Shown here: positions 8,565 through 18,216 of the stretch, in pieces
Position numbering within the stretch: position 1 is the stretch's first letter
Layout of the letters: every line of letters begins with the position of its first letter
NCBI RefSeq assembly: GCF_014696825.1
Contig: NZ_JACJQU010000002.1
Location: forward strand, 372,001 to 436,000
DNA length: 64,000 nt
Reading direction: 5' to 3'
From: Anabaena sphaerica FACHB-251
Lineage (GTDB): Bacteria; Cyanobacteriota; Cyanobacteriia; Cyanobacteriales; Nostocaceae
Position numbers and translations under genes: made by a program
Notes under the pieces: model-generated
The model's database searches: none
What the model saw: only the letters and a program-made list of their open reading frames with translations
Told to the model about the DNA's origin: nothing

Positions 8565-9473
8565 ATGAGACAAATTGTTATGATTGAGCGCGTATGCCTG
8601 ATTGGTCATATCGTGTCTATGGTGTTTGGACTGGTAGGGATATTATTAGTTATTCCTAATGCAGAAGTAATTTTGAGCTTATCTGAGGTTGGTCAGACTG
8701 TCATGCAGTGGAGCATGGCTGGTGGCGGCGTGGCTTATATGATTTTGGGTGCAGTGGGTGTTTTTCTGTATGCTTACCGGACACTGGGCTTAGGCCGGGC
8801 TTTGTGTTTTCTGGTTCCGTCTGTGTTAATTTCTTTGACGAGTGAATTACTAGGAACTAGCACAGGTTTTCCTTTTGGTCACTACAGCTACCTGAGTGGT
8901 TTGGGTTATAAAATTGCGGGTTTAGTACCGTTTACAATTCCCTTGTCCTGGTTTTATGTAGGATGTGTTTCCTACCTGTTGGCGCGTGTAGGTTTAGAGG
9001 TAGATAAAAAACCCAGCTTAGTCCGTCATGCAGGTGCGATCGCGCTGGGTGCGTTATTGCTAACTTCTTGGGATTTTGTGCTTGATCCTGCCATGAGCCA
9101 AACTTCTCTTCCCTTCTGGTATTGGCAACAACCAGGGGCTTTCTTCGGGATGCCTTACCAAAACTTTGCCGGCTGGATGGGTACTGGTTCACTGTTTATG
9201 ACAGTAGCGGCGCTGTTGTGGAGAAACAACCCGATTAAATTAGAGCGATCGCAACTCAATGTTCCTTTGGTAGTTTATTTGGGTAACTTTGGTTTTGCGA
9301 CAGTGATGAGCTTGGCTGCTGGCTTCTCCATCCCTGTATTACTAGGTGTGCTGCTGGGCGTTGCACCTGCTGTAGCACTGTGGTTGAGAGGACCTGGTGC
9401 ATCGACTCCTGTAGCTGTTGAACCAGCAACCAAGGAAGTTTCCGTTGCCAGTGTTAAAGTTGCTTTCAAGTAA
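8565..9473 (+). CDS. cruF: Carotenoid 1',2'-hydratase CruF
   Basis: Integral membrane hydratase that adds water across the 1',2' double bond of the psi end of gamma-carotene-type carotenoids, an early step towards myxol glycosides. About 302 residues with some eight membrane helices and the family regions LTSELLGTSTGFPFGHYSYLSG and SWDFVLDPAMS, whose His/Asp/Glu residues are candidates for catalysis. An in-frame GTG at 8559 overlaps the AAGGAG sequence, so the ATG at 8565, five bases after it, is the better start. cruG follows on the same strand, which supports the assignment. Confidence 0.88.
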   Translation: MRQIVMIERVCLIGHIVSMVFGLVGILLVIPNAEVILSLSEVGQTVMQWSMAGGGVAYMILGAVGVFLYAYRTLGLGRALCFLVPSVLISLTSELLGTSTGFPFGHYSYLSGLGYKIAGLVPFTIPLSWFYVGCVSYLLARVGLEVDKKPSLVRHAGAIALGALLLTSWDFVLDPAMSQTSLPFWYWQQPGAFFGMPYQNFAGWMGTGSLFMTVAALLWRNNPIKLERSQLNVPLVVYLGNFGFATVMSLAAGFSIPVLLGVLLGVAPAVALWLRGPGASTPVAVEPATKEVSVASVKVAFK

Positions 9474-9480
9474 CTTCACT

Positions 9481-9518
9481 AGTGCTGAGTAAACTAATTA
9501 GATATGATACTCAGCACT
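9481..9518 (+). terminator. 10-bp inverted repeat between cruF and cruG
   Basis: AGTGCTGAGT (9481-9490) and ACTCAGCACT (9509-9518) are perfectly complementary across an 18-base loop, starting eight bases after the cruF stop codon. No T-run follows, so it may act as an mRNA-stabilising or attenuating hairpin rather than a full terminator. Confidence 0.45.
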
Positions 9519-9648
9519 AACTGGTAATTCGTAATTGGTGATGAGACAACCGTGTATTAGGGTTCAAAAACGGTGTCAGAAATTTGTCATCTAAAGACAG
9601 GCCATTGAGGTATAAATTATGAGAAAATTTAATAATTTATAGTATCTA

Positions 9649-10836
9649 TTGCATTTACTCAATATCTTGATCATACAAAGCACTATTTCCCTCCTATTAC
9701 TACTTATCCAAGTACCAGCAACGGCGCTTCTGCTGTCACGGCTGCTCAAAGGTCCAAGACGGTATCCACCCCTGGAACCACAACAACCAACGCCTGAGAT
9801 GTTGGGTACTGTCAGTGTGATTGTACCGACGCTGAATGAGGCATTACGCATTAGTCCGCTGTTAGCTGGGTTAAGTCGGCAAAGCTACGAAGTCAGAGAA
9901 ATTATTGTTGTTGATAGCAGATCCCAAGATGGCACTCCCGACTTGGTAAAAGCTGCACAGCAAAAAGATCCCAGGTTTAGAGTGATAACAGATGACCCTT
10001 TACCCTCTGGTTGGGTGGGTCGTCCTTGGGCGCTACATAACGGCTTTTTGTTTACTTCCCCAGAAAGTGAGTGGTTTTTGGGTATGGATGCGGATATTCA
10101 ACCCCATCCTGGCTTGGTGGCCAGTTTGGTCAAAACAGCCGCAGCAGAGGGTTATGATTTGGTTTCCCTTTCCCCTCAGTTTATTCTCAAGTATCCGGGC
10201 GAATGCTGGTTACAACCGGCTTTGTTGATGACACTGTTATATAGATTTGACCCTGCCGGTATTCACACCGAACAACCAGAAAGGGTGATGGCCAATGGGC
10301 AGTGTTTTTTGTGTCGGCGCTCGGTTTTAGCGGCTGTAAATGGTTATAGCAGTGCCAGTAGTTCTTTTTGTGATGATGTGACTTTGGCGCGAAATATTGC
10401 CGCTGCTGGTTTTAAGGTGGGGTTTTTGGATGGGGCAAAAGTGCTGAAGGTGCGGATGTATGAGGGAGCAATGGAAACTTGGAAGGAATGGGGGCGCAGT
10501 CTTGATTTGAAGGATGCGTCTGACCGCGCTCAAGTTTGGGGTGATTTATGGCTACTGTCAGCGGTACAAGGTTTACCCATATTGATATTACTTGGTTTTC
10601 TCCCCCTGCTCCCCCTACCTCCCCTGCTCCCCCTGCGTCTTTTATGGGGACTGAATATATTTTTATTGATAATTCGCTTTGCTTTATTATTGGCGATCGC
10701 TCCTTCCTATGACCGCAAAAATGCCAGGGGTGGTTGGTTATTTTGGCTTTCCCCGTTAGCTGATCCTTTGGCTGTGCTGCGAATCTTTTTATCTGCCTTC
10801 CGCACTCCGCGAGAATGGCGAGGAAGGAACTATTGA
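9649..10836 (+). CDS. cruG: Carotenoid 2'-O-glycosyltransferase CruG (GT2)
   Basis: Membrane-bound family-2 glycosyltransferase expected to attach the sugar to the 2'-hydroxyl of myxol-type carotenoids. An N-terminal anchor (residues 1-25) is followed by the GT-A core: VIVPTLNEALR near residue 57, VVDSRSQDGT near 90 and the DAD metal-binding motif in GMDADIQPHP. Two or three C-terminal membrane helices close the protein. The start is a TTG at 9649; it is weak, but the anchor argues for it. Codons at 10601-10636 are built of CCCCCTGCT-like repeats encoding a Pro/Leu stretch between helices, probably a repeat insertion tolerated in frame. Confidence 0.82.
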   Translation: MHLLNILIIQSTISLLLLLIQVPATALLLSRLLKGPRRYPPLEPQQPTPEMLGTVSVIVPTLNEALRISPLLAGLSRQSYEVREIIVVDSRSQDGTPDLVKAAQQKDPRFRVITDDPLPSGWVGRPWALHNGFLFTSPESEWFLGMDADIQPHPGLVASLVKTAAAEGYDLVSLSPQFILKYPGECWLQPALLMTLLYRFDPAGIHTEQPERVMANGQCFLCRRSVLAAVNGYSSASSSFCDDVTLARNIAAAGFKVGFLDGAKVLKVRMYEGAMETWKEWGRSLDLKDASDRAQVWGDLWLLSAVQGLPILILLGFLPLLPLPPLLPLRLLWGLNIFLLIIRFALLLAIAPSYDRKNARGGWLFWLSPLADPLAVLRIFLSAFRTPREWRGRNY

Positions 10837-10909
10837 TTCATAACTATCAGCTAGACCTGCCATAATTTATATAAAATTTGCACTTTCCTTGCTAGTGCCT
10901 AACTCTACT

Positions 10910-13774
10910 ATGTATGACATAATTTTTGGCAGTTATGAACCGCTGTTAGTAGCTCTATCATTTATGGTCGCTGCTACTGCCTCTTATATGGCATTAGATT
11001 TAGTAGGGCGAGTCAGTGCCAAATCATCCCTAAGTTCACCTTTGGGGTTGCCATCAGCACAATTACTTTGGATCTTAGGCGGTTATGTGGTCATGGTGGC
11101 TGGGATTTGGTTGATGTACTTCTTTATACTAGCTAGTACGCCAAATTCCTGGTGGGAAATTCAAATCTGTATGACGATTTTATTTATACTACTTGTTACT
11201 TTAGTCATCTCAATCTTAGGTCGGAGATATGCAGATCAATTAGTCCGACAAGAAGCATTACAAGAAAGTGAAAAATTATTTCGGTCTTTAATTCGGGAAA
11301 TGCCTGTAGGTGTGTTGCTTTTGGATGCTGATGGCAAAATCATTTTGAGTAATCACGTTGCTAGAGAACTGCTGTTACTGACAGATGATGATTTACAAAA
11401 TAAAAGTGTTTTTGCACTCAACTGGCAAATGCTAGACGAAGATGGGAAACTATTAACTGCTAAAACTTTACCCATCAGAGAAGCGATCGCCAAACGGCAA
11501 CCTGTACATAACTATGTAATTGGTTTATCTCGGAATTCCACAACAGATATATTGTGGTTATTAATAAATATCGAACCACAAGTATCTGAACATCAAAAAT
11601 TAGAGCGATTAGTTTGCACTTTTAGCAATATCACTCCAGATAAAGAAGCACAAGCAGCATTGCGAGAGAGTGCCGAACGGGAAAAAGCATTAGCTACAGC
11701 AATTCACAGGATGCGGCAAACATTAGATATTAAAACCATCTTTGCCGCTACAACGTCTGAATTAAGGCAAGTTATCAATTGCGATCGCGTCGTGGTTTAT
11801 AGTTTCAATTCTGATTGGAGTGGAGAATTTGTCGCCGAGTCTGTAGGTAGCGGTTGGATATCTTTATGGGAAGAACAAAATAATAATCCCAAATTACAGG
11901 AAAACGCAATATCAAATGAGCGATGTACAGTTAAATATTTCGACAGTACAAATGAAGATGATAATTTTCAAAAAAATTCGTTATTAATACAGGATACGTA
12001 TCTACAACAAACTCAAGGTGGCCTTTACAGCCAAGGCACAAGTTACCGAGTAGTAGAAGATATTTATCAAGCTGGATTTGACGATTGTTATATTCAACTA
12101 TTGCAGCAATTTCAGGCCAGAGCCTATATTATTGTACCGATTGTTTCTAGTAATAAGCTTTGGGGATTATTGGCAATTTATCAAAACTCTGCTCCCCGAC
12201 AATGGAAAGAGTCCGAAATTAATATAGTTGTGCAAATTGCTAATCAGTTGGGAATAGCTTTGCAACAAGCTGAATTACTAGAACAAACTCAAAAACAATC
12301 AATAGCACTACAACAGGCATTATTAGCCGCCGATGCAGCCAACCGTGCTAAATCAGAATTTTTGGCGAATATGAGTCATGAATTGAGAACGCCACTCAAT
12401 GCTATCCTTGGTTTTACACAAATCATGAGTCGTGATCAATCGTTATCTATAGAACATCAGGAAGAAATAGGAATTATTAATCGTGCTGGTGAATATTTAC
12501 TCAGCCTCATTAATGACATTCTAGAAATGTCCAAAATTGAGGCTGGTAGAACTACGCTTAATGAATACAGCTTTGATTTAAGAGTTTTTCTAGATTGTTT
12601 ACATAAAATGTTGCAATTAAAAGCTGAATCTAAAGGATTGCAATTGATATTCAATTATGATAAAGACTTACCTAATTATGTGCGTACAGACGAAGGTAAA
12701 TTACGACAAATATTGCTCAATCTCTTAGGGAATGCCATTAAATTCACGGAAACAGGTAGGGTAGAATTGAGAATTAAATTTGTCAAAATCGCTCAACAAG
12801 AAAACACAGAAACTTTATTATCAATTCTTGATTCCCATCTGATTTTTGAAGTTGAAGATACTGGCTATGGTATCGATGCTGAAGAAATTAACTTAATATT
12901 TGAACCTTTCAAACAAACAAACAAAGGTAGTCAATATAAACAAGGAACCGGATTAGGTTTAGCTATTAGCCGCAAATATGTACAACTCATGGGAGGTGAT
13001 ATTCGAGTTAGCAGTCGTCTAGGTAATGGTAGTTTATTTACTTTTGATATTCCCATTCATGAAGCTAATGCTAACGAAATTCCCATGCCAGATTTAAATT
13101 ATACCACCATTAATTTAGCACCTAATCAACCTGAATATCGGATTTTAATAGCTGACGATGTTAAAGATAGTCGTCTATTATTAGCGAAATTGCTAACAGC
13201 GATTGGTTTTAGCACCCGTGAATCTAAAAATGGAGAAGAAGCAGTTAGTTGTTGGCAGACTTGGCAACCTCATCTGATTTTTATGGATATGCGGATGCCT
13301 GTGATGGATGGTTTTATAGCTACACAACAGATTAAAGCCACAGCCCAAGGTCAAGCTACTAAAATTGTAGCTTTAACTGCCAGTGCTTTTGAGAAAGATC
13401 GTCAAGCTATTTTAGCGTGTGGTTGTGATGATTTTGTTTCTAAACCTTTTCGAGAAGCAATTTTATTAGACAAGATTAGCCAACATCTAGGAGTACAATA
13501 TATCTATGACCATCATCATAGTCAAATAAATTCTCCAACTCACAATTACCAAAAAGTTTCCAAATCAGAATTAGTTGCTCTTTTATTAACAATGTCCAGT
13601 GAATGGTTGAGGCAGTTAAATACTGCTGCTGCTCAATGTAGTGATGAAAGTATTTTAGAATTGATTGCACAGATAACTCCAGACAATCAGATTTTAGCTA
13701 ATACTCTTAGGGAATTAACACTAAATTTTCAATTCAAAAAAATTATGCAGTTGACCCAGGGTAACGATGAGTAA
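10910..13774 (+). CDS. Hybrid histidine kinase: short MHYT-like sensor, PAS, GAF, HisKA, HATPase, receiver
   Basis: Membrane hybrid sensor kinase of about 955 residues. The N-terminus (1-105, helices at 11-33, 51-75 and 85-104) resembles one repeat of an MHYT sensor (VALSFMVAATASYMALDLVGRV), but the MH-Y-T/GM residues are replaced by MYFF at 69-72. A PAS domain (about 118-235), a GAF domain (about 260-425), a HisKA with H490 in MSHELRTP, an HATPase (590-710) and a receiver with D793 in FMDMRMPVMDG follow. The GAF keeps a cysteine, C393 (DDCYIQLL), at the place where bilin is attached in phytochromes, but with Tyr where His is usual. In-frame TTG (10889) and GTG (10895) are alternative starts. 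The stop overlaps the next gene by 8 bases. Confidence 0.85.
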   Translation: MYDIIFGSYEPLLVALSFMVAATASYMALDLVGRVSAKSSLSSPLGLPSAQLLWILGGYVVMVAGIWLMYFFILASTPNSWWEIQICMTILFILLVTLVISILGRRYADQLVRQEALQESEKLFRSLIREMPVGVLLLDADGKIILSNHVARELLLLTDDDLQNKSVFALNWQMLDEDGKLLTAKTLPIREAIAKRQPVHNYVIGLSRNSTTDILWLLINIEPQVSEHQKLERLVCTFSNITPDKEAQAALRESAEREKALATAIHRMRQTLDIKTIFAATTSELRQVINCDRVVVYSFNSDWSGEFVAESVGSGWISLWEEQNNNPKLQENAISNERCTVKYFDSTNEDDNFQKNSLLIQDTYLQQTQGGLYSQGTSYRVVEDIYQAGFDDCYIQLLQQFQARAYIIVPIVSSNKLWGLLAIYQNSAPRQWKESEINIVVQIANQLGIALQQAELLEQTQKQSIALQQALLAADAANRAKSEFLANMSHELRTPLNAILGFTQIMSRDQSLSIEHQEEIGIINRAGEYLLSLINDILEMSKIEAGRTTLNEYSFDLRVFLDCLHKMLQLKAESKGLQLIFNYDKDLPNYVRTDEGKLRQILLNLLGNAIKFTETGRVELRIKFVKIAQQENTETLLSILDSHLIFEVEDTGYGIDAEEINLIFEPFKQTNKGSQYKQGTGLGLAISRKYVQLMGGDIRVSSRLGNGSLFTFDIPIHEANANEIPMPDLNYTTINLAPNQPEYRILIADDVKDSRLLLAKLLTAIGFSTRESKNGEEAVSCWQTWQPHLIFMDMRMPVMDGFIATQQIKATAQGQATKIVALTASAFEKDRQAILACGCDDFVSKPFREAILLDKISQHLGVQYIYDHHHSQINSPTHNYQKVSKSELVALLLTMSSEWLRQLNTAAAQCSDESILELIAQITPDNQILANTLRELTLNFQFKKIMQLTQGNDE

Positions 13775-15605
13775 AACAACCAAATTGAATGCTGAGAAAA
13801 AAGATATTCTCATAGTTGATGACACACCGAATAATTTAAGGTTTTTAGCTACAATTTTAAGTGATCAGGGTTATTCTGTGCGTAAAGCTTTAGATGGGCA
13901 AATGGCTATAACAGCGTGTCAAAATCTGGTGCCAGATTTAATTTTATTGGATATTCTGATGCCAGAAATGGATGGATATGCAGTTTGTCAATTATTAAAG
14001 TCTAGTGAACATACTAGAAAAATTCCCGTAATATTTTTAAGTGCTATAGATGATGTTTTAGATAAAGTAAAAGCTTTTGAAGTTGGTGGTGTTGACTATA
14101 TTACCAAGCCATTTCAAGCAGAAGAAGTTTTTATCCGTGTGGAAAATCAACTATCACTGCGAGCAGCAGAACAGAAAATTTTAGATTTAAATATAGAATT
14201 AGAAAAAAGAGTCCAAGAGCGAACTTTGCAACTAGAATTAGCTAATCAAGAACTGAAGCGAGAACTCAATGAGCGTCAAGAATTGCAAAATCAATTATTA
14301 TATCGAGCTTTACATGATCCACTTACTAATTTATCTAATCGCACTTTATTTATGGAACGGTTAGATGATGCACTTAAGCTGGCTAAATTCAAATCTGATT
14401 ATCAGTTTGCTGTTTTATTTTTAGATTGTGATCGCTTTAAAGTTATTAATGATTCTCTGGGACATTTGGTAGGAGATGAATTATTGATTGCTATTGGGAA
14501 GAGATTACAAACGTTGATGAAATTTACTGATGTCTTAGCTAGATTAGGCGGCGATGAATTTGCTATTTTTTTAGACACAGTTACAGATATTAGCTATGCA
14601 AAAAGATTTGCTGACACAATTTTACAAGGGCTTTCTGCTCCTTTTAAACTATCTAGAACTGAGGTGTTTATTAGTGCAAGTATCGGTATTGTCTTAGGTA
14701 ATAAAAATTATAATAATCCTCAAGAATTACTGCGAGATGCTGACACAGCAATGTATCGGGCTAAATCACAAGGTAAGTCTAGATATTGTGTCTTTACTTA
14801 TGATATGTATCAACAAGCAATCAAGCTTTTACAGTTAGAAAATGATTTAAAAAGAGCCATTGAACGGCAAGAATTTATCGTTTATTATCAACCAATAGTT
14901 TCTTTATCTACAGGTAGAATTAGTGGATTTGAAGCACTTGTACGCTGGCAGCATCCCAGTTTGGGTATGGTTTCTCCTGTGGAATTTATTCCAGTCGCCG
15001 AAGAAACCGGTTTAATTGCGTCTATAGATACCTGGGTATTAAAAACAGCCTGCCGTCAGTTACGCAATTGGCAAGAACAAAAAGTAATTGATGAAGATGT
15101 TTCAATTAGCGTTAATCTTTCAGTCAGATTATTTTCTCAACCGAATTTATTAGAAATAATTGATCAAGCTTGGCGAAAAATTCAATTAAATCCGCAAAAC
15201 TTAAAACTTGAAATTACTGAAAGTGCTATCATGGACAACAGCGAAGCCGCAGCAGTAATTTTACAGCAACTGCGAAAATGCCAAATTCAATTATCTATTG
15301 ATGATTTTGGGACGGGATACTCTTCTTTAAGCTATTTGCATAGATTTCCGGTAAATATCCTCAAAATTGATCAATCATTCATCAATGCTGTAGAGCCAAA
15401 TCCCAGGAATACAGGTTTGATTTCTACTATCATTAACCTTGCTCATACAAGTGAAATGAAAGCGATCGCTGAAGGCATAGAAACCCCAGAAAAATTAGCT
15501 CAATTACGGGATTTAGGCTGCGATTTTGGTCAGGGTTATCTATTTTCCAAACCTTTAGCAGCCAAATCAATTGTAGATTTACTTGCGTCTGCACCTCAGT
15601 GGTAA
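13767..15605 (+). CDS. Response regulator with GGDEF and EAL domains (c-di-GMP turnover)
   Basis: 612 residues: receiver (about 15-130, phospho-acceptor D62 in LLDILMPEMDG), a coiled-coil linker (about 133-175), a GGDEF domain with an intact GGDEF motif at 261-265, and an EAL domain with EAL at 389-391 and DDFGTGYSSLSYL further on. Both diguanylate cyclase and phosphodiesterase motifs look intact, so the protein may switch c-di-GMP levels in response to phosphorylation. The start codon lies within the last codons of the hybrid kinase gene, so the two are translationally coupled and probably form one phosphorelay. Confidence 0.9.
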   Translation: MSKTTKLNAEKKDILIVDDTPNNLRFLATILSDQGYSVRKALDGQMAITACQNLVPDLILLDILMPEMDGYAVCQLLKSSEHTRKIPVIFLSAIDDVLDKVKAFEVGGVDYITKPFQAEEVFIRVENQLSLRAAEQKILDLNIELEKRVQERTLQLELANQELKRELNERQELQNQLLYRALHDPLTNLSNRTLFMERLDDALKLAKFKSDYQFAVLFLDCDRFKVINDSLGHLVGDELLIAIGKRLQTLMKFTDVLARLGGDEFAIFLDTVTDISYAKRFADTILQGLSAPFKLSRTEVFISASIGIVLGNKNYNNPQELLRDADTAMYRAKSQGKSRYCVFTYDMYQQAIKLLQLENDLKRAIERQEFIVYYQPIVSLSTGRISGFEALVRWQHPSLGMVSPVEFIPVAEETGLIASIDTWVLKTACRQLRNWQEQKVIDEDVSISVNLSVRLFSQPNLLEIIDQAWRKIQLNPQNLKLEITESAIMDNSEAAAVILQQLRKCQIQLSIDDFGTGYSSLSYLHRFPVNILKIDQSFINAVEPNPRNTGLISTIINLAHTSEMKAIAEGIETPEKLAQLRDLGCDFGQGYLFSKPLAAKSIVDLLASAPQW

Positions 15606-15700
15606 TTACAGCAGAATTCAGGAGTCAGGAGAAAGAATTAATTTTTCTCCCCATCTCCCAATAACGGTTATAACTGGTAACTGGGGTTAAATTGGTATCT

Positions 15701-16609
15701 TTAGTCAGGATCACTTTCTATTTGATCACCTCTTTCAAGTTCCCAAAGAATTTGATTACCTTCACGCCGTACCCGTGAAACTATCCAGTTTCGCCAACGC
15801 CACTGATCTCCCCGACTGGTGACAGCACTAGCGTGGACATCCATTAAATCTGCTAGTTCGGAACTGGTGATTAAGTAGCCTTTTTCTGCAATTTCGTCAG
15901 CAACCCGCAAAGTTTCAACCAAGTTGCGGAGTTGCAAAATCCTCATCTCAGGAGGTTTTTCTTCGTTTGTAGTCGCAGCTGACGCTGTAGATATTTCCAT
16001 AGTGGTTATGTCTGATGAAAAAGTACTGCTTTCCGAGATGTTTTCGTTAATTTTTGTAGAGTTTTTTGGAGAATCAGATACTTTTGTTACATTGATTTCG
16101 TTTGTATTGGTTAAGGTTGGGTAAGGATTGGCAGGCGATAATTGTTGAAGAGATGGAATTTTGCCGCTGGCAAAGGAGCGAGCAATCACATCACACCTTT
16201 CGTTACCTATGTTACCAGAATGGCCGCGCACGTGCTGCCATTTTACGAGTTTGCTGTTGAGTTGATCGAGAATTTCTAACAAGTCTTGGTTTTGAACTGG
16301 GTTTCCATCTGACTTTTTCCAGCCTTTCTTTTTCCAGCCTTGCATCCATTTGGTAACACTGTTAATCAGATATTCGCTATCGGTGTGAAGGGTGATGGGT
16401 TGAGTTTGTCCAGATGTGGCAAAGAATTCCAGGGCAGCGATCGCAGCTTGCATTTCCATTTTATTATTGGTGGTATGGCGCGATGCGTCCCCCATTTCAT
16501 GAATTGAACCATCATTGAAGTAAACAACTACAGCCCAACCACCAGGGCCAGGGTTGCCAGTGCAAGCACCATCAGTATATATGCTTTGAATTATGCGTTG
16601 GGTAGACAT
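15701..16609 (-). CDS. rnhA: Ribonuclease HI with C-terminal extension
   Basis: Degrades RNA in RNA-DNA hybrids. The catalytic acids are present: D in YTDGACTGNPGPGG, E in NNKMEMQAA, D in HTDSEYLI and D in NERCDVIA. The RNase domain covers about residues 5-150. A Ser/Thr/Asn-rich linker leads to an 80-residue C-terminal module (LRVADEIAEKGYLITSSE, then WRWRNWIVSRVRREG) that resembles a small winged-helix DNA-binding fold. The frame opens at 16675, but the conserved RNase start MSTQRIIQSIYTDG puts the ATG at 16609. Confidence 0.9.
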   Translation of the reverse strand: MSTQRIIQSIYTDGACTGNPGPGGWAVVVYFNDGSIHEMGDASRHTTNNKMEMQAAIAALEFFATSGQTQPITLHTDSEYLINSVTKWMQGWKKKGWKKSDGNPVQNQDLLEILDQLNSKLVKWQHVRGHSGNIGNERCDVIARSFASGKIPSLQQLSPANPYPTLTNTNEINVTKVSDSPKNSTKINENISESSTFSSDITTMEISTASAATTNEEKPPEMRILQLRNLVETLRVADEIAEKGYLITSSELADLMDVHASAVTSRGDQWRWRNWIVSRVRREGNQILWELERGDQIESDPD

Positions 16610-16714
16610 AGTGGAAGTATGAAACCGCAAGGGACAATAACAAAAAAAGGAGTAGTGAGAAATTGTTGTCAACAATATCCAGGCTATTATAGTTAATAAT
16701 CACGTTTTTCAACT

Positions 16715-17698
16715 TTATGGAAAATTTTTATGGAAAATTTTTCTAACGGCTGCCAAAATTACTTCCTGCTGGTCTATCCAAACAAAATGACCGCTTTTGA
16801 GAGCTAAGAATTGTTCACAGTCAGTCGAAAGTAAAAGCAAATTAGATTGTATTGCATCGCGCAGTTTATCGGCTGGTTGAATCGAAAAATAAAACCTACC
16901 CAAACCAGGTTTAAGAAAGGTAGCAGCTTTGATATTAATAATTGGCATATTTCCAAAATCATTAGCCTTTTCTACTTGATGACTGCTGGTATTTAAACTC
17001 CACATTTCTCGAAACATTGTCAACCAATGTCGTCCAGAGTAAAAAGAGCTTTTCACGATTTTTAAGGTAGTTTTTGGAAACTGACGCAGTTCTTTTTTGA
17101 GAATTTCAAAAGCGCCTATTATTCCTAAAAACCGCACAACTCCTAATGCTGCACCCAATGAAGCAATTAAAAAAGAAACGGTAAAAAATAATTTCAATAA
17201 TTGCAGACTAAATGACATTGCTAACATCTGTTTTTCATGCAAACCATCTGTTAAAACCATACCTACCACTTCTTCAGGAAACAGATGAGCATAAAGACGC
17301 ATATTGTAACTACCAAAGGAGTTACCAACTAACACATAAGGCGGTTCAATTTCTGCCTTCTGCAACAAAATGTGTAATTCTTTAACTATCTGTTCACTGG
17401 TACGTGGTTTATTACTTGATTGACTCGAACCATAACCCGCTCGATCATAAATACAAACTCGTGAAATTTTCGCTAATTCATCTACTAAAAAATATCCATC
17501 TATTCCCCCAAGACTATTATCTAAAATTATTGTTATCTTTCCTTCTCCAGCAGAATAAAAATGTAATTTATGTCCACCTACATCAATCAATTTTCCTATG
17601 GTTGGTATTTTTGATTTTTCTTGGATACTGGCAATTAGATGATATGTAGTGATTCCTAATAAAATCAATGCTTGCCAGTTAAATAAATTTGATAGCAA
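16715..17698 (-). CDS. Alpha/beta-fold hydrolase
   Basis: 327 residues with an N-terminal membrane anchor (about 7-24) and a periplasm- or cytosol-facing alpha/beta-hydrolase domain. The nucleophile elbow GNSFG near residue 128 supplies the serine; the late GHFVWIDQ supplies the catalytic histidine. A second hydrophobic stretch (about 165-200) lies in the cap. Substrate unknown. The start appears to be TTG at 17698, with AGGAA about ten bases upstream. Last gene of a tightly packed minus-strand run starting with the GNAT gene at 19111. Confidence 0.75.
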   Translation of the reverse strand: MLSNLFNWQALILLGITTYHLIASIQEKSKIPTIGKLIDVGGHKLHFYSAGEGKITIILDNSLGGIDGYFLVDELAKISRVCIYDRAGYGSSQSSNKPRTSEQIVKELHILLQKAEIEPPYVLVGNSFGSYNMRLYAHLFPEEVVGMVLTDGLHEKQMLAMSFSLQLLKLFFTVSFLIASLGAALGVVRFLGIIGAFEILKKELRQFPKTTLKIVKSSFYSGRHWLTMFREMWSLNTSSHQVEKANDFGNMPIINIKAATFLKPGLGRFYFSIQPADKLRDAIQSNLLLLSTDCEQFLALKSGHFVWIDQQEVILAAVRKIFHKNFP

Positions 17699-17718
17699 AA
17701 TTTTAATTTCCTGATAAT

Positions 17719-18186
17719 TTAAATTGATGATTGATAATTCTCTATTACTTCTTCTATGAACTCATTCCAAATTTGATTTGGAATCCAAACCTGAGATAAA
17801 GATAGTTTTGCTTCTGCATGGCTTATTCCTATACATAGACGGCGATAAAGATACATAAAAACAGAAACTCTTTTATTAGCAATACAGTGAATAAATATTT
17901 TTTGATTAGCATTAGCTTCCATGATGCTAAAAAACTCTGTTACATTATCCACAGTAGGATTTTCCCAAACTACAGGAATGTTTATATATTTCATACCTTG
18001 AGATTCCAAAATTTCTTGTTCATCAGGTAAAGAATTTGGTGAGGTTGGCAATGCTAAATTGATAATTAATTGATATCCTGTTTCTTTAATTGCTGTAAAT
18101 TGTTCTGCCGTAGGTTGTCCAGAAGTAGCAATTAAATTGGAAATTTGCAAAAAGTTGTATATATCTTCAAGACCATTTCTAGACAT
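17719..18186 (-). CDS. Protein tyrosine phosphatase-fold protein
   Basis: 155 residues of the dual-specificity-phosphatase fold. It starts with the GQPTAEQF segment typical of the 'beta-lactamase hydrolase-like'/PTP branch and has the P-loop sequence HCIANKRVS near residue 100. The standard loop is HCx5R; here the arginine sits one position early (C-x4-R) and Val takes its place. Similar HC-x-AN-x-RVS loops occur in this branch, so activity may differ from true phosphatases. It lies between the cupin and hydrolase genes, with gaps of 30 and 20 bases. Confidence 0.7.
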   Translation of the reverse strand: MSRNGLEDIYNFLQISNLIATSGQPTAEQFTAIKETGYQLIINLALPTSPNSLPDEQEILESQGMKYINIPVVWENPTVDNVTEFFSIMEANANQKIFIHCIANKRVSVFMYLYRRLCIGISHAEAKLSLSQVWIPNQIWNEFIEEVIENYQSSI

Positions 18187-18216
18187 AATGCAAACTTCTA
18201 TGATTTATGTTTAGAT

